A DNA stretch of 64,000 nucleotides. It comes from Mycolicibacter heraklionensis (GTDB taxonomy: Bacteria; Actinomycetota; Actinomycetes; Mycobacteriales; Mycobacteriaceae). The notes beneath the pieces are model-generated. The model searched no databases. It saw nothing but the letters and a program-made list of their open reading frames with translations, and was not told where the DNA came from. A program made the translations under genes and the position numbers. Location: contig NZ_LDPO01000016.1 in the NCBI RefSeq assembly GCF_001021505.1, positions 62,001 to 126,000 of the forward strand, in the 5' to 3' direction. Positions 54,649-63,868 of this stretch are shown one piece after another (position 1 is the stretch's first letter; every line of letters begins with the position of its first letter).

Positions 54649-55146
54649 TCAGCTCCGGAACAACCGCTGCCGGCGGCGATGCTCGATGCAGCGCCCCACC
54701 CGGGTGCGGTAGAAGTCTTCGTCGCGCGCGCCGGCGGTGTACAGCCGCGCCCCGAGCCGGTCCCGGAGCTCATCGAGATCCACCGGATCGGTGGTGGCGT
54801 TGGCCAGCACCCAGTCGACGGCGGCGTCGCTGCCCTGTTCCCGGCAGATCCGCTCGGCCTGTTTGGCCGCAGCGCGCTTGTGAAACCTGGCGAACCCGCG
54901 CCTGCTCCAGGCGCGCAACTCCAGGGCTTCCAGGTCGAGCAGTTCGCGCAACACCGACAGCGGCCCGTCCGGCACAGTCTTGAACGGTGCGGCGTCGACG
55001 AAAGTCAGTGCGCCGTCGGGGCGACGGATTTGTTCGACATCAGGCTCGACCACCACGGCCCCGCGCCCCTTGGCCAGCTCGTGGGCCCACCGGACGATCG
55101 CATAGCCCTGATCGGGTAGCCGGTATTTCCGGGTATGGGTGTGCAC
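54649..55146 (-). CDS. Hypothetical soluble protein
   Basis: Protein of 165 residues, rich in Arg and Leu, no signal peptide or membrane segment, two cysteines. No domain recognised. It lies 15 bp after the FadE5-like gene on the same strand and may be co-transcribed. Confidence 0.7.
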   Translation of the reverse strand: MHTHTRKYRLPDQGYAIVRWAHELAKGRGAVVVEPDVEQIRRPDGALTFVDAAPFKTVPDGPLSVLRELLDLEALELRAWSRRGFARFHKRAAAKQAERICREQGSDAAVDWVLANATTDPVDLDELRDRLGARLYTAGARDEDFYRTRVGRCIEHRRRQRLFRS

Positions 55147-55161
55147 GGCGAGGCGCCTTCG

Positions 55162-56997
55162 CTAGAACGCGTCCTCGGAGAGATCCATCACCGCGAGGTC
55201 TTCACTTTCCACGATCCGCCGATCCGCACCGAGCCGGGGTAACACGTTGGCCGCGAAGAACTTTGCCGCGGACACCTTGCCGCGGTAGAAATGCTGATCG
55301 TCGCCGGTGGCGCCTTGATCCAGCGCACCCAGCGCGATCTCGGCCTGACGTAGCAGCAGCCAGCCGATCACCAGGTCGCCGACGGCCAGCAGGAACCGCA
55401 CCGACCCCAAGCCCACCCGATAGAGCTCCCGAGCCTCCTGTTGCGACCCGAACATGTATCCGGTCATGGCGGCCACCATCGCCCGCGCATCGTCGAGCGC
55501 GGCGGCCAGCAGCTTGCGGGAATCGGCCAGCTCCGGATGACCGTCGGCGCTGTCGAGGAATTCCTCTATCTGGGCCACCAGATGCCCCAGCGCCACACCG
55601 CGGTCGCGGGCAATCTTGCGAAAGAAGAAGTCCTGCGCCTGAATTGCGGTGGTGCCCTCATAGAGCGAATCGATCTTGGCGTCACGGATGTACTGCTCGA
55701 TCGGATAGTCCTGCAGGAAGCCCGAGCCGCCGAACGTCTGCAGCGATTCGGTGAGGTACTGGTAGGCCCGTTCCGAGCCGACGCCCTTCACGATCGGAAG
55801 CAGCAGGTCGTTGACCCGGTCGGCCATCTCGGCGTCGGCACCCGATACCTGCACGGCCACTTCGGGGTTCTGGTGGGCCGCGGTGTAGAGGTACAGCGCC
55901 CGCATTCCCTCGGCGTAGACCTTCTGCATCATCAGGGCGCGCCGCACATCCGGGTGGTGGATGATGGTCACCCGCGGCGCCGTCTTGTCGGTCATCTGGG
56001 TCAGGTCGGCCCCCTGAATGCGGGTCTTGGCGTACTCCAGCGCATTCAGGTAGCCGGTGGACAGGGTGGCAATCGCCTTGGTTCCCACCATCATTCGCGC
56101 ATACTCAATGACGTGGAACATCTGCGCGATACCGTTGCGGGTGTCGCCGACCAGCCATCCTTTCGCCGGAATGCCGTGCTGGCCGAACGTCAGCTCGCAG
56201 GTGGTTGAAACCTTCAGCCCCATCTTGTGTTCCAGCCCGGTGACGAACACCCCGTTGCGCTCGCCTGGCTCCCCGGTCTCGGGGTCCGGCAGGAACTTGG
56301 GGACTAGGAACAGGCTGAGTCCCTTGGTCCCCGGCCCGGCGCCCTCGGGGCGGGCCAGGGTCATATGCATGATGTTCTCGAACATGTCGTCGGTGTCGCC
56401 GTTGGTGATGAACCGCTTGACGCCGTCGATGTGCCAGCTGCCGTCGGGCTGCTCGATGGCCTTGGTGCGGCCCGCGCCGACGTCAGAGCCGGCGTCGGGT
56501 TCGGTGAGCACCATGGTGGCGGCCCAGTTTCGCTCGATCGCCATGGAAGCCCAGTGCCGCTGCTGCTCGTTACCCAGCCCGTAGAGGATGTTGGCGAAGA
56601 TCGGCCCGGCCATGAAGATGAACACCGCGGGATTGGCGCCCAGCGCCAGTTCGTTGATCGCCCAGGACACCATCGCCGGGGCCGGCACCCCGCCGACCTC
56701 CTCTACCAGGCCGATCCGAAACCACTCGCCCTCCTTCCAGGCCCGCAACGACTCCTTGAAGGGCTCCGGCAGCGTCACGTGGTGAGTGGCCGGGTCGAAC
56801 ACCGGCGGATGGCGGTCACTGGCGGCGAACGACTCGGCTACCGGCCCCTCGGCCAGCCGGGCGGCCTCGGCCAGCATCTGGCGCACGGTGTCGCCGTCGA
56901 GATCTCCGAATGCGCCGTCGGCCAGGCATTGCTCCAGGCCCAGCAGCTCGAACAGATTGAATTCCAGGTCGCGGACATTGCTCTTGTAGTGACCCAT
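55162..56997 (-). CDS. Acyl-CoA dehydrogenase, FadE5-like paralogue
   Basis: Protein of 611 residues, exactly the length of the FadE5 at 16106-17941 and very similar to it (shared N-terminal HYKSNVRD, LTEPDAGSDVG, and YEGTTAIQAQDFFFRK). I chose the ATG at 56997 (MGHYKSN); the upstream start at 57021 is less likely. It oxidises acyl-CoA; chain-length preference may differ from FadE5. It is not preceded by the TTAC-N6-GTAA operator. Confidence 0.92.
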   Translation of the reverse strand: MGHYKSNVRDLEFNLFELLGLEQCLADGAFGDLDGDTVRQMLAEAARLAEGPVAESFAASDRHPPVFDPATHHVTLPEPFKESLRAWKEGEWFRIGLVEEVGGVPAPAMVSWAINELALGANPAVFIFMAGPIFANILYGLGNEQQRHWASMAIERNWAATMVLTEPDAGSDVGAGRTKAIEQPDGSWHIDGVKRFITNGDTDDMFENIMHMTLARPEGAGPGTKGLSLFLVPKFLPDPETGEPGERNGVFVTGLEHKMGLKVSTTCELTFGQHGIPAKGWLVGDTRNGIAQMFHVIEYARMMVGTKAIATLSTGYLNALEYAKTRIQGADLTQMTDKTAPRVTIIHHPDVRRALMMQKVYAEGMRALYLYTAAHQNPEVAVQVSGADAEMADRVNDLLLPIVKGVGSERAYQYLTESLQTFGGSGFLQDYPIEQYIRDAKIDSLYEGTTAIQAQDFFFRKIARDRGVALGHLVAQIEEFLDSADGHPELADSRKLLAAALDDARAMVAAMTGYMFGSQQEARELYRVGLGSVRFLLAVGDLVIGWLLLRQAEIALGALDQGATGDDQHFYRGKVSAAKFFAANVLPRLGADRRIVESEDLAVMDLSEDAF

Positions 56998-57057
56998 AGG
57001 TCCAGCATGCACCTGAACCATGCACAGGTCGCCGGAATCGCGACGTTTCAGCGCACC

Positions 57058-57684
57058 CTAACGCACCACGTGCAATCCCCACTGGCGCAGGAAGGGATCC
57101 AGCAGGACGAAGTCGGTGGAGTAGTCGTCATCCACCGGTCCGCCCATCAGCAGACCGACCGCACTGACGGTGCCGTCCGGGTTGACCACGTAGCCGGGAC
57201 TGCCGCTGTCGCCGATGGTGCTGTACACATCGGTCTCCACCAGGTTGCCGATGATGGCGCTGACCGGACCGCAGGTCTCACCGGTCTGGGCACCGGTCTT
57301 GCAGATGGTCATGCCGACGTGAATCTGATCAGCGGTCAGCACGTTGGCCACCGGGTAGCGGCCAGCGACTTTGCCATTGGGCCGGCCGGCGGCCGGGTCG
57401 AGCCGGATGATCGCGGCGTCCCGGTCTTCGCCGTTGTTCTCACTCGCAGTGATCCGGCCCAGGGGTGTCTCGAAGACATCGGTCCACTGCGATCCGTCGT
57501 GCGAGTCGCAGTGGCCGCTGGTCAGCAGGTAGTAGTCGCCGTGGTCGTTCTGGGTGACGAAGCCCGCTGTGCAGCTGCTGCTGTCGTCCAGCAACTCGAT
57601 GCCCGGCATCGGCCCGGCCGACGCGATGCCGGCGAACGCCAGTCCCGCGGCCGCCATCACGCCCGCCCACGCGATCCTGACCAT
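57058..57684 (-). CDS. Secreted trypsin-like serine protease
   Basis: Protein of 208 residues with a signal peptide (cleavage expected after ASA, residue 23). The catalytic triad is visible: His58 in TSGHC, Asp89 in DRDAAI, and Ser160 in GDSGSPG; four cysteines can form two disulfides. It resembles Rv1815-like S1 peptidases. The start overlaps the NAT stop by one base (TGATG), so translation is coupled. Confidence 0.85.
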   Translation of the reverse strand: MVRIAWAGVMAAAGLAFAGIASAGPMPGIELLDDSSSCTAGFVTQNDHGDYYLLTSGHCDSHDGSQWTDVFETPLGRITASENNGEDRDAAIIRLDPAAGRPNGKVAGRYPVANVLTADQIHVGMTICKTGAQTGETCGPVSAIIGNLVETDVYSTIGDSGSPGYVVNPDGTVSAVGLLMGGPVDDDYSTDFVLLDPFLRQWGLHVVR

Positions 57685-58514
57685 CAGGTGTCCAGCACCG
57701 TCGCCACTTTGGCCTCGACGTCGCCCAGGCCGGCCAGATCGATGCCGAAGCGGTCGGTCAGAGCCGTGCACACCTGTGCGGCGTCGTCGAACCGGATCCG
57801 CTCGGTGCCGCCGCCGGCGTGGACGGCGAGGTTGCGACCGCGCAGGTTCCAGCGGGCGTCGTCGGTCACCAGCGCCGCACTGAGGCCGATGACAAAGTTC
57901 GACTCGGGGTAGGTGGACACGTACCAACTGCCCACCTGCATGTCGATCAGCGGCCGTGGCTGAAGTCCCAGGATGTACAGCGGCCGCCAACGCTCGCCGA
58001 TCAGCGTCTCCAACACGTACTCGTCCGCGTCGCTCCCGCGCTCACGCAGCCGGAACGGCTCGTGGGAGGTCTGTTGAATATCGCCGGGGACCATCGGGAT
58101 CGGTGCCGTCGGCGTCTGTCCGCCGAAGCCCACGTCGACGAGATATTGCTGGTCCGACCCCGGAATCGTCACCGCCAAGGCCTGATGGGTCTGAGGATGC
58201 GGCGGCCCGTCGAGTCCCTGCGGGCTCATCCACACCACCCGCCCGGCCAGCCGGTCGGCTCCGAATCCGAGCTCACACAGCACCTCTCGCATCAGGTTGT
58301 TGTGCTCGTAGCAGTAGCCGCCGCGGCGGCGCGCCACCAGCTTGGCCGCCAGTGCCGCCGAGCCGAGATCGATCACCGGCACCCCCATCAGGGGGTCGAG
58401 ATTCTCGAACGGAATGTGGCGGACGTGCGCGGACACCAGGGAGCCGAGCGTCTGAAGCGTCGGCTCGGTGCCACCGCGATAGCCGATGCGGTCGAAGTAA
58501 CCCTGCAGGTCGAT
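57684..58514 (-). CDS. nat: Arylamine N-acetyltransferase (NAT), apparent ATC start
   Basis: Protein of 276 residues if it begins at the ATC at 58514. Triad: Cys68 in RRGGYC, His110 and Asp127 (DVGFGG); the last two have the same numbers as in M. tuberculosis NAT. The family N-terminus (DLQGYFDRIGYRGG) is encoded upstream of the only normal start (GTG at 58436), and no ATG, GTG or TTG occurs in frame between the upstream stop and that GTG. A GAGGGGAG lies six bases before the ATC. It acetylates arylamines; in M. tuberculosis it belongs to the sterol operon. Confidence 0.8.
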   Translation of the reverse strand: MDLQGYFDRIGYRGGTEPTLQTLGSLVSAHVRHIPFENLDPLMGVPVIDLGSAALAAKLVARRRGGYCYEHNNLMREVLCELGFGADRLAGRVVWMSPQGLDGPPHPQTHQALAVTIPGSDQQYLVDVGFGGQTPTAPIPMVPGDIQQTSHEPFRLRERGSDADEYVLETLIGERWRPLYILGLQPRPLIDMQVGSWYVSTYPESNFVIGLSAALVTDDARWNLRGRNLAVHAGGGTERIRFDDAAQVCTALTDRFGIDLAGLGDVEAKVATVLDT

Positions 58515-58593
58515 GCGGAGCTCCCCTCGGCTACTCGGAACAGTGCGCTGATGGTATCCAGCACCGGGTCCAAGCCGGTAACATGGGCAAAAC

Positions 58594-58607
58594 TAGAACA
58601 CGTTTCA
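58594..58607. promoter_or_regulatory. KstR-type operator between NAT and the acyltransferase gene
   Basis: TAGAACACGTTTCA matches TnnAACnnGTTnnA at every fixed position. It lies 15 bp before the acyltransferase start and 79 bp upstream of the NAT start, so it may control both directions. Confidence 0.65.
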
Positions 58608-58622
58608 ATTGAGGGGGCCGCG

Positions 58623-59444
58623 GTGGACACGCCGGACAACGACTGGTCGGACGACCTTCCACGGCCCATTACAAAGTGGGACCCGGGTCTGACCGAACGG
58701 GTGATGGGCCTGCTACGACCGTTCATCAAGGGCTACCACCGTGCCGAGGTGCGAGGCTTGGAGTCGTTCCCGAAGGGCGGCGCCCTGGTGGTGTCGAACC
58801 ATTCCGGCGGCCTGTTCGCGATGGACGTCCCGGTGTTCGCCACCGGCTTCTACGACACCTTCGGCTACGACCGTCCCGTCTACACGCTCAGCCACGACCT
58901 GATCTTCACCGGTTTCACCGCTGACTTCTTCCGCAAGACCGGGTTCATCCCCGCCAACCACGCCAACGCCGACGAGGCCCTGCGCTCCGGCGGCGTGGTG
59001 GTGGTCTTCCCGGGCGGTGACTACGACGTCTACCGGCCGACGCTGGAAGAGAACAAGATCGACTTCGGCGGCCGCAAGGGCTACATCCGCGCCGCGATCA
59101 ACGCAGGTGTGCCGATCGTGCCGACAGTCGGGATCGGTGGACAGGAAAGCCAGTTCTACCTGTCCCGCGGCACCGGGCTGGCCAAGGCCCTGCGGCTGGA
59201 CAAGCTGATGCGGGTCAAGATTCTGCCGATCTCGTTCGGCTTCCCGTTCGGCCTTTCCGCGGTGTTGCCGGTCAACCTGCCACTGCCCACCAAGATCGTC
59301 ATGCAGGTGTGCGAACCGATCGACATCATCGCGGAGTTCGGCGAGGACCCCGACATCGACGTCGTCGACGCGCACGTGCGCACCGTCATGCAGGAGGCGC
59401 TGGACAAGCTCGCCCGCGAACGCCGTCTGCCGATCCTGGGCTGA
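58623..59444 (+). CDS. Lysophospholipid-type acyltransferase (Rv1428c-like)
   Basis: Protein of 273 residues of the LPLAT superfamily, with the active-site segment SNHSGGLFAMD and the downstream FPGGDYDVYRP and VPTVGIGG. It moves an acyl group from acyl-CoA to an alcohol acceptor. GTG at 58623; preceded by a KstR-type site. It is followed by the ligase gene after five bases, as Rv1428c precedes fadD12. Confidence 0.85.
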   Translation: MDTPDNDWSDDLPRPITKWDPGLTERVMGLLRPFIKGYHRAEVRGLESFPKGGALVVSNHSGGLFAMDVPVFATGFYDTFGYDRPVYTLSHDLIFTGFTADFFRKTGFIPANHANADEALRSGGVVVVFPGGDYDVYRPTLEENKIDFGGRKGYIRAAINAGVPIVPTVGIGGQESQFYLSRGTGLAKALRLDKLMRVKILPISFGFPFGLSAVLPVNLPLPTKIVMQVCEPIDIIAEFGEDPDIDVVDAHVRTVMQEALDKLARERRLPILG

Positions 59445-59449
59445 GCGGC

Positions 59450-61084
59450 ATGGGCCTGTTCGACTCGCTCAATCGGGCCGGCTCGATGCTGGTGACCTTC
59501 AGCCGGGCCGGCCTGTTGGCGCCCATGCGCCCGGACAAATACCTGCGGATCGCGGCCGCGGCGGCCGCTGAGGGCGGCACCACCACCACTGGGATCGCCA
59601 TGGCGGCCCAGCGGTGCGGCGACCGCGCGGCAATCATCGACGAACACGGCACCTGCACCTACGCCGAACTCGACCGGCGCTGTAACGCGCTGGCCGCCGC
59701 CCTGCAACGACTGCCCGGCCGGACACCCCGGGCGATCGCCCTGATGTGCCGTAACCATCGCGGCTTCATCGAGGCGCTGGCGGCCGCGAACCGGATCGGC
59801 GCCGACGTGCTGTTGCTCAACACCAGCTTCGCCGGGCCGGCGTTGGCCGAGGTCGTCGCCCGTGAAGGTGTCGACCTGATCTTCTACGACGAAGAGTTCA
59901 CCGCGGCAGTGGATCTGGCGGTGCCGGCCGACTCGGGGTGCACGCGGGTGGTGAGCTGGACCGACAACGAGGTCCCCGGCCTGACCGCAGACGAGTTGAT
60001 CGACGCCAACGCCGGACGCCGACCGGCCAAGGCGTCTCGGAGCGGCAAGCTGGTGATGCTCACCTCCGGAACCACCGGCACCCCCAAAGGCGCACGACGC
60101 TCCGGCCGCGGTGGGGGCGGAATCGCGGACCTACAAGCCATTTTCGACCGGATTCCCTGGCACACCGAGGAAACCGTGGTCATCGCCGCGCCGATGTTCC
60201 ACGCCTGGGGTTTCTCCCAGCTGGCGCTGGCGCTGACCATGGCCTGCACGATCGCCACCCGGCGCAAGTTCGACCCCGAAACCACCCTGGCGCTGATCGA
60301 GTCGAACCAGGCGGCCGGACTGTGCGTGGTGCCGGTCATGTTCGACCGGATCATGGCGCTTCCCGACGAAGTCCGGAACCAATACCCTTGCGCGTCACTG
60401 CGGTTCGCGACAGCCTCCGGTTCACGGATGCGCCCCGACGTGGTGACGGCGTTCATGGACGCGTTCGGCGACGTGGTCTACAACAACTACAACGCAACCG
60501 AGGCCGGCATGATCGCGCTGGCGACTCCGGAAGACCTGCGCTACTCCCCCGACACCGCCGGCCGCCCGGCGCCGGGAACCGAGATCCGGATCCTGGACGC
60601 TGATTTGGCCGAGGTTCCGGCCGGGGCGACCGGGCAGATCTTCGTCCGAAACTCCTCGCAGTTCGACGGCTACACGGGCGGTGACTCGAAGCTGTTCCAC
60701 GATGGTTTCATGGCGTCCGGCGACCTGGGCTACTTCGACGGCACCGGAAGGCTTTTCGTGGTCGGACGGGACGACGAGATGATCGTCTCCGGGGGTGAGA
60801 ACGTCTACCCGATCGAGACGGAGAAGGCGCTGACCAACCATGCCGCGGTCGCCGAGGCCGCCGTGATCGGTGTCGACGACGCCGACTACGGACAGCGCCT
60901 GGTGGCCTTCGTGGTGTTGGCACCCGGCGCTGCGGCCACCCCCGACGAGCTGAAGCAGCATGTCCGGGACAACTTGGCCGGATACAAGGTTCCTCGCGAC
61001 ATCACAATCCTGGATGCGTTGCCGCGCAACAACACCGGAAAGGTACTGCGCCGGGAACTGCAGGCGCTGGCGGCGAGCGACTGA
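59450..61084 (+). CDS. fadD12: Acyl-CoA synthetase FadD12-like
   Basis: Protein of 544 residues of the AMP-forming ligase superfamily. The P-loop-like motif MLTSGTTGTPKG, the A5 motif NNYNATEAG, and the C-terminal GRDDEMIVSGGENVYPIE and Lys in NNTGKVLRREL are present. It activates fatty acids or sterol-derived acids to CoA esters. It is co-transcribed with the acyltransferase and probably shares its KstR-type control. The stop is three bases from that of the convergent LuxR gene. Confidence 0.92.
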   Translation: MGLFDSLNRAGSMLVTFSRAGLLAPMRPDKYLRIAAAAAAEGGTTTTGIAMAAQRCGDRAAIIDEHGTCTYAELDRRCNALAAALQRLPGRTPRAIALMCRNHRGFIEALAAANRIGADVLLLNTSFAGPALAEVVAREGVDLIFYDEEFTAAVDLAVPADSGCTRVVSWTDNEVPGLTADELIDANAGRRPAKASRSGKLVMLTSGTTGTPKGARRSGRGGGGIADLQAIFDRIPWHTEETVVIAAPMFHAWGFSQLALALTMACTIATRRKFDPETTLALIESNQAAGLCVVPVMFDRIMALPDEVRNQYPCASLRFATASGSRMRPDVVTAFMDAFGDVVYNNYNATEAGMIALATPEDLRYSPDTAGRPAPGTEIRILDADLAEVPAGATGQIFVRNSSQFDGYTGGDSKLFHDGFMASGDLGYFDGTGRLFVVGRDDEMIVSGGENVYPIETEKALTNHAAVAEAAVIGVDDADYGQRLVAFVVLAPGAAATPDELKQHVRDNLAGYKVPRDITILDALPRNNTGKVLRRELQALAASD

Positions 61085-61087
61085 TTT

Positions 61088-63814
61088 TCAGGCGGAGGGT
61101 GCGCTGAACTCGCCCAGCAGCGCCGCCAGTTGTGCTCGGCTTCCGACGCCGGTGCGCGCTGTCGCCCGGTACAGGTGGCCTTCGACGGTACGGGTCGACA
61201 CGCTGAGCACCTCCGCAATCTGCCGGTTCGAAAGGCCTTGCGAAACAAGCGAGATTATCTCGCGCTCGCGATCGGTGAGCGGCAGTGGTTGCACGACTCG
61301 GCGCAACACCGGGCTGACCGCGCCGCCGCTGTCTCGGGCCAACCGTTGCGCCCTTCCCGCGGCAGTGAGAGCCGACCCGCGGTGTCCCCGATTCCGGTAC
61401 GCCAGAGCAGCGTGCGCGGATGCGTCGGCGGCGCACAACATGTCGCCCATTTGCTCGAACCGATCGGACGCCTCGCCGAACATGTCACCGTCGCCCGCCG
61501 CGACTGCGGCGGCCAGTACTGCCGCCGCGTCGGCGCGCGGTCCTTCTACGAGGTGGTTCAGCTCCGCCAGCCTCGCCGCCGAACGCTTGTCACCGAATTG
61601 ACAAGCGGTCTGCAGGCACAGGACTTCACGTGCCCATTGCTCGTGATCGCGCGCGTACTCGGCGGCTTGGAACGCGGCAGCGATGGCGGGTGAGACGGCG
61701 CCTCGCGCGGCGGCGACCCATGCGGTGGCAAGTAGGCGATCCGGTTCAAGGTAGGCGAAAGCCGGATGCTTGAGCCGGGTCATAGTGGCCAGTGCGGCGG
61801 TTGCGGCGTCCAACTCGCCCAACCGGGCGAACACCTCCACGGTGACTATCGAGAAGCGGTAGCACAGCGTCGACGGTTCGCCCAGCTCGGCGAAGATCGC
61901 GTTCGCGGTGGTCATCTGCTGCTGGGCGGCGCGAAGGTCGCCCTCGCCCAGCGCGGCCAGGCCACTGATCGCGGTCGCCACCGTGCTCGCGATTCCGGGC
62001 ATGTCGGCACAACGCCGCCGCGTCTCCGCGGCGGTTGCCTGCGCTTCGCGGATGCGGCCCGCGACCAGTAGCGCGGTGACATGGTGATCGGCCAGCCCCA
62101 CGCCCGGGTATGTCGCTTCGGGCGAGGTGGCGGCCAGCGCGTAGCCGGTAGCCGCGGCCCGCGTCGCCTCGGCGATCCTGCCGATGTCGCCGAGCGCGAT
62201 GACCAGCGCCCAGACCGCAACCAGGCCGGCCACCGCGGGAAGACGCGGCAAGTCCACCGTCCGCGCGGCCGCGATGGCTTCCCGGGGACGCGCCGCCGAC
62301 GCCAACTGTATGGAGCGCACTGCCTGCAGGGTCTGTTGGACAGACCGATTCTGCGGGTGCTGGCTCAATGCCTCGTCGACGAGCCGCCAGGACAGCTCCG
62401 GTTTCGACATGGGCCACAGGCAGTTGGCGGCCCGGACCGTCATCACGTTGCAGCGCTGATCTTCCTCCAGCGCTGCGAGATCGACGGCGCCAAAGATCGC
62501 CTCGGCCTCTTCGGCTCGGCTCATCAGGTTCAGGACGTAGGCGTAGAGGATGTGCGCTTGCACCAGGCCGTGCTGCCGGGCCGGTTGCACCAGCCGTTCC
62601 ACCAGCGGCAGGTCGAGTCGCTGAAACGCGGCAGCCGCGGCCCGCAGCGACAGGTCCGGATTCGGGGGCAGATCGGATTCGGCCCAGAGCACACCGGCCC
62701 GGATGAGGGCGTCGACGTCGGAATCGGTGCTGTCGATCAACGCCCGGGCGACTCGGCCTCGCAAGCGGCGCATCCGGAGGGGCCCGCACTGGTTGCGGCG
62801 GATCTCGCCGTAGAGGGGGTGGCCGATACGCACGGTGCGTTCCCCCGGCGCGGTCATGGTGATCAGTCCCCGTCGCTCGGCCTGTTCCATCGCATCGCTG
62901 TCTGCCAACACGGAAAGCACGTTGGCATCCACCGGCTCGGACACCGCGACGAGATCCACGACGTCGAGCACCGCCTCGGGGACTGACCCTACGTGCGAGG
63001 TGATCAGCGCCAGCAAGCTCGCCGATGCGGCCGGCGAACCCGTCCAGAACCACCGCTCATCTCGAGCGGCCAACCGTCCCGCCGCACACTCCTGCTCCAC
63101 CAGATGCCGCAGGTACAGCACGTTTCCGCAGGTGAGCTCCCACATCCGTTGCGCGCAGCCGGCATCGACAGGCCCGTCCAACGCGGATTCCAGCAGCAGG
63201 TCCGATTCACGGCGCGACAGCGGCTGAAGCTCCATCAACAGCAGCCTTCTGTCCTTCCACAAGGCGGTCACCAGGTCGGGGACTTCCGATCCACTGCGGA
63301 CGGTGATCATCACGTGCGCCGCACGCCGCAGCACCAGTTGATGAACCACCAATGCTGACAGTGCATCCAGGAACTGGGCGTCATCGATCACCACCACGAC
63401 CGGTCCCGAAGGCACCGCCGTCAAGGCATCGATGACCTCGCCGATCACGTGCACCGAAGGGGCGTCACCGGTTCCGCCGGCCCACTCAGCAAACGCGGCC
63501 AGCGGGATCGCCTGGGTGCTCTGCGTGCCTACGGCCCAGCGCACCGTCGCGCCCGAAGCGCGGGCAACGGACGCCGCCTCGGTGGCCAGCCGGCTCTTCC
63601 CCACGCCCGCCGACCCGAGAATGGCAGCACCGATATACCCCTCACCGTCGGCGTTCAGCGCCTCGGTCAGCAGCCGAAGTTCATCCTCGCGGCCGGTCAG
63701 CGGCCACCGCGATGCCCCGGATGTCAGCCGCCACCCCGCAGCATGCGGATCCGCCACAACATGTCGGTGAATGTACGTGGTGTTCCGCGTGGTTGACGTG
63801 GGTTTTACGGACAA
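61088..63814 (-). CDS. Large ATPase-LuxR (LAL-type) transcriptional regulator
   Basis: Protein of about 908 residues. N-terminal AAA/STAND ATPase with Walker A GSAGVGKS (67-74) and Walker B VVVIDDAQF (about 141-148), a long helical-repeat middle, and a C-terminal LuxR helix-turn-helix (LTDREREIISLVSQGLSNRQIAEVL...). The TTG at 63814 is uncertain; an in-frame GTG at about 63757 (ADPHAAG) is possible. It may regulate the neighbouring FadD12/acyltransferase genes. Confidence 0.88.
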   Translation of the reverse strand: MSVKPTSTTRNTTYIHRHVVADPHAAGWRLTSGASRWPLTGREDELRLLTEALNADGEGYIGAAILGSAGVGKSRLATEAASVARASGATVRWAVGTQSTQAIPLAAFAEWAGGTGDAPSVHVIGEVIDALTAVPSGPVVVVIDDAQFLDALSALVVHQLVLRRAAHVMITVRSGSEVPDLVTALWKDRRLLLMELQPLSRRESDLLLESALDGPVDAGCAQRMWELTCGNVLYLRHLVEQECAAGRLAARDERWFWTGSPAASASLLALITSHVGSVPEAVLDVVDLVAVSEPVDANVLSVLADSDAMEQAERRGLITMTAPGERTVRIGHPLYGEIRRNQCGPLRMRRLRGRVARALIDSTDSDVDALIRAGVLWAESDLPPNPDLSLRAAAAAFQRLDLPLVERLVQPARQHGLVQAHILYAYVLNLMSRAEEAEAIFGAVDLAALEEDQRCNVMTVRAANCLWPMSKPELSWRLVDEALSQHPQNRSVQQTLQAVRSIQLASAARPREAIAAARTVDLPRLPAVAGLVAVWALVIALGDIGRIAEATRAAATGYALAATSPEATYPGVGLADHHVTALLVAGRIREAQATAAETRRRCADMPGIASTVATAISGLAALGEGDLRAAQQQMTTANAIFAELGEPSTLCYRFSIVTVEVFARLGELDAATAALATMTRLKHPAFAYLEPDRLLATAWVAAARGAVSPAIAAAFQAAEYARDHEQWAREVLCLQTACQFGDKRSAARLAELNHLVEGPRADAAAVLAAAVAAGDGDMFGEASDRFEQMGDMLCAADASAHAALAYRNRGHRGSALTAAGRAQRLARDSGGAVSPVLRRVVQPLPLTDREREIISLVSQGLSNRQIAEVLSVSTRTVEGHLYRATARTGVGSRAQLAALLGEFSAPSA

Positions 63815-63868
63815 AACGAGTGGTCGGCTACTCCAACGGCCGGCACCGGCTCAAGCGATGCTGCCGGT

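Noticed and set aside
57685..57990. N-terminal extension of the serine protease frame
   Set aside because: It would overlap the NAT gene and hide the clear signal peptide that begins at 57684.
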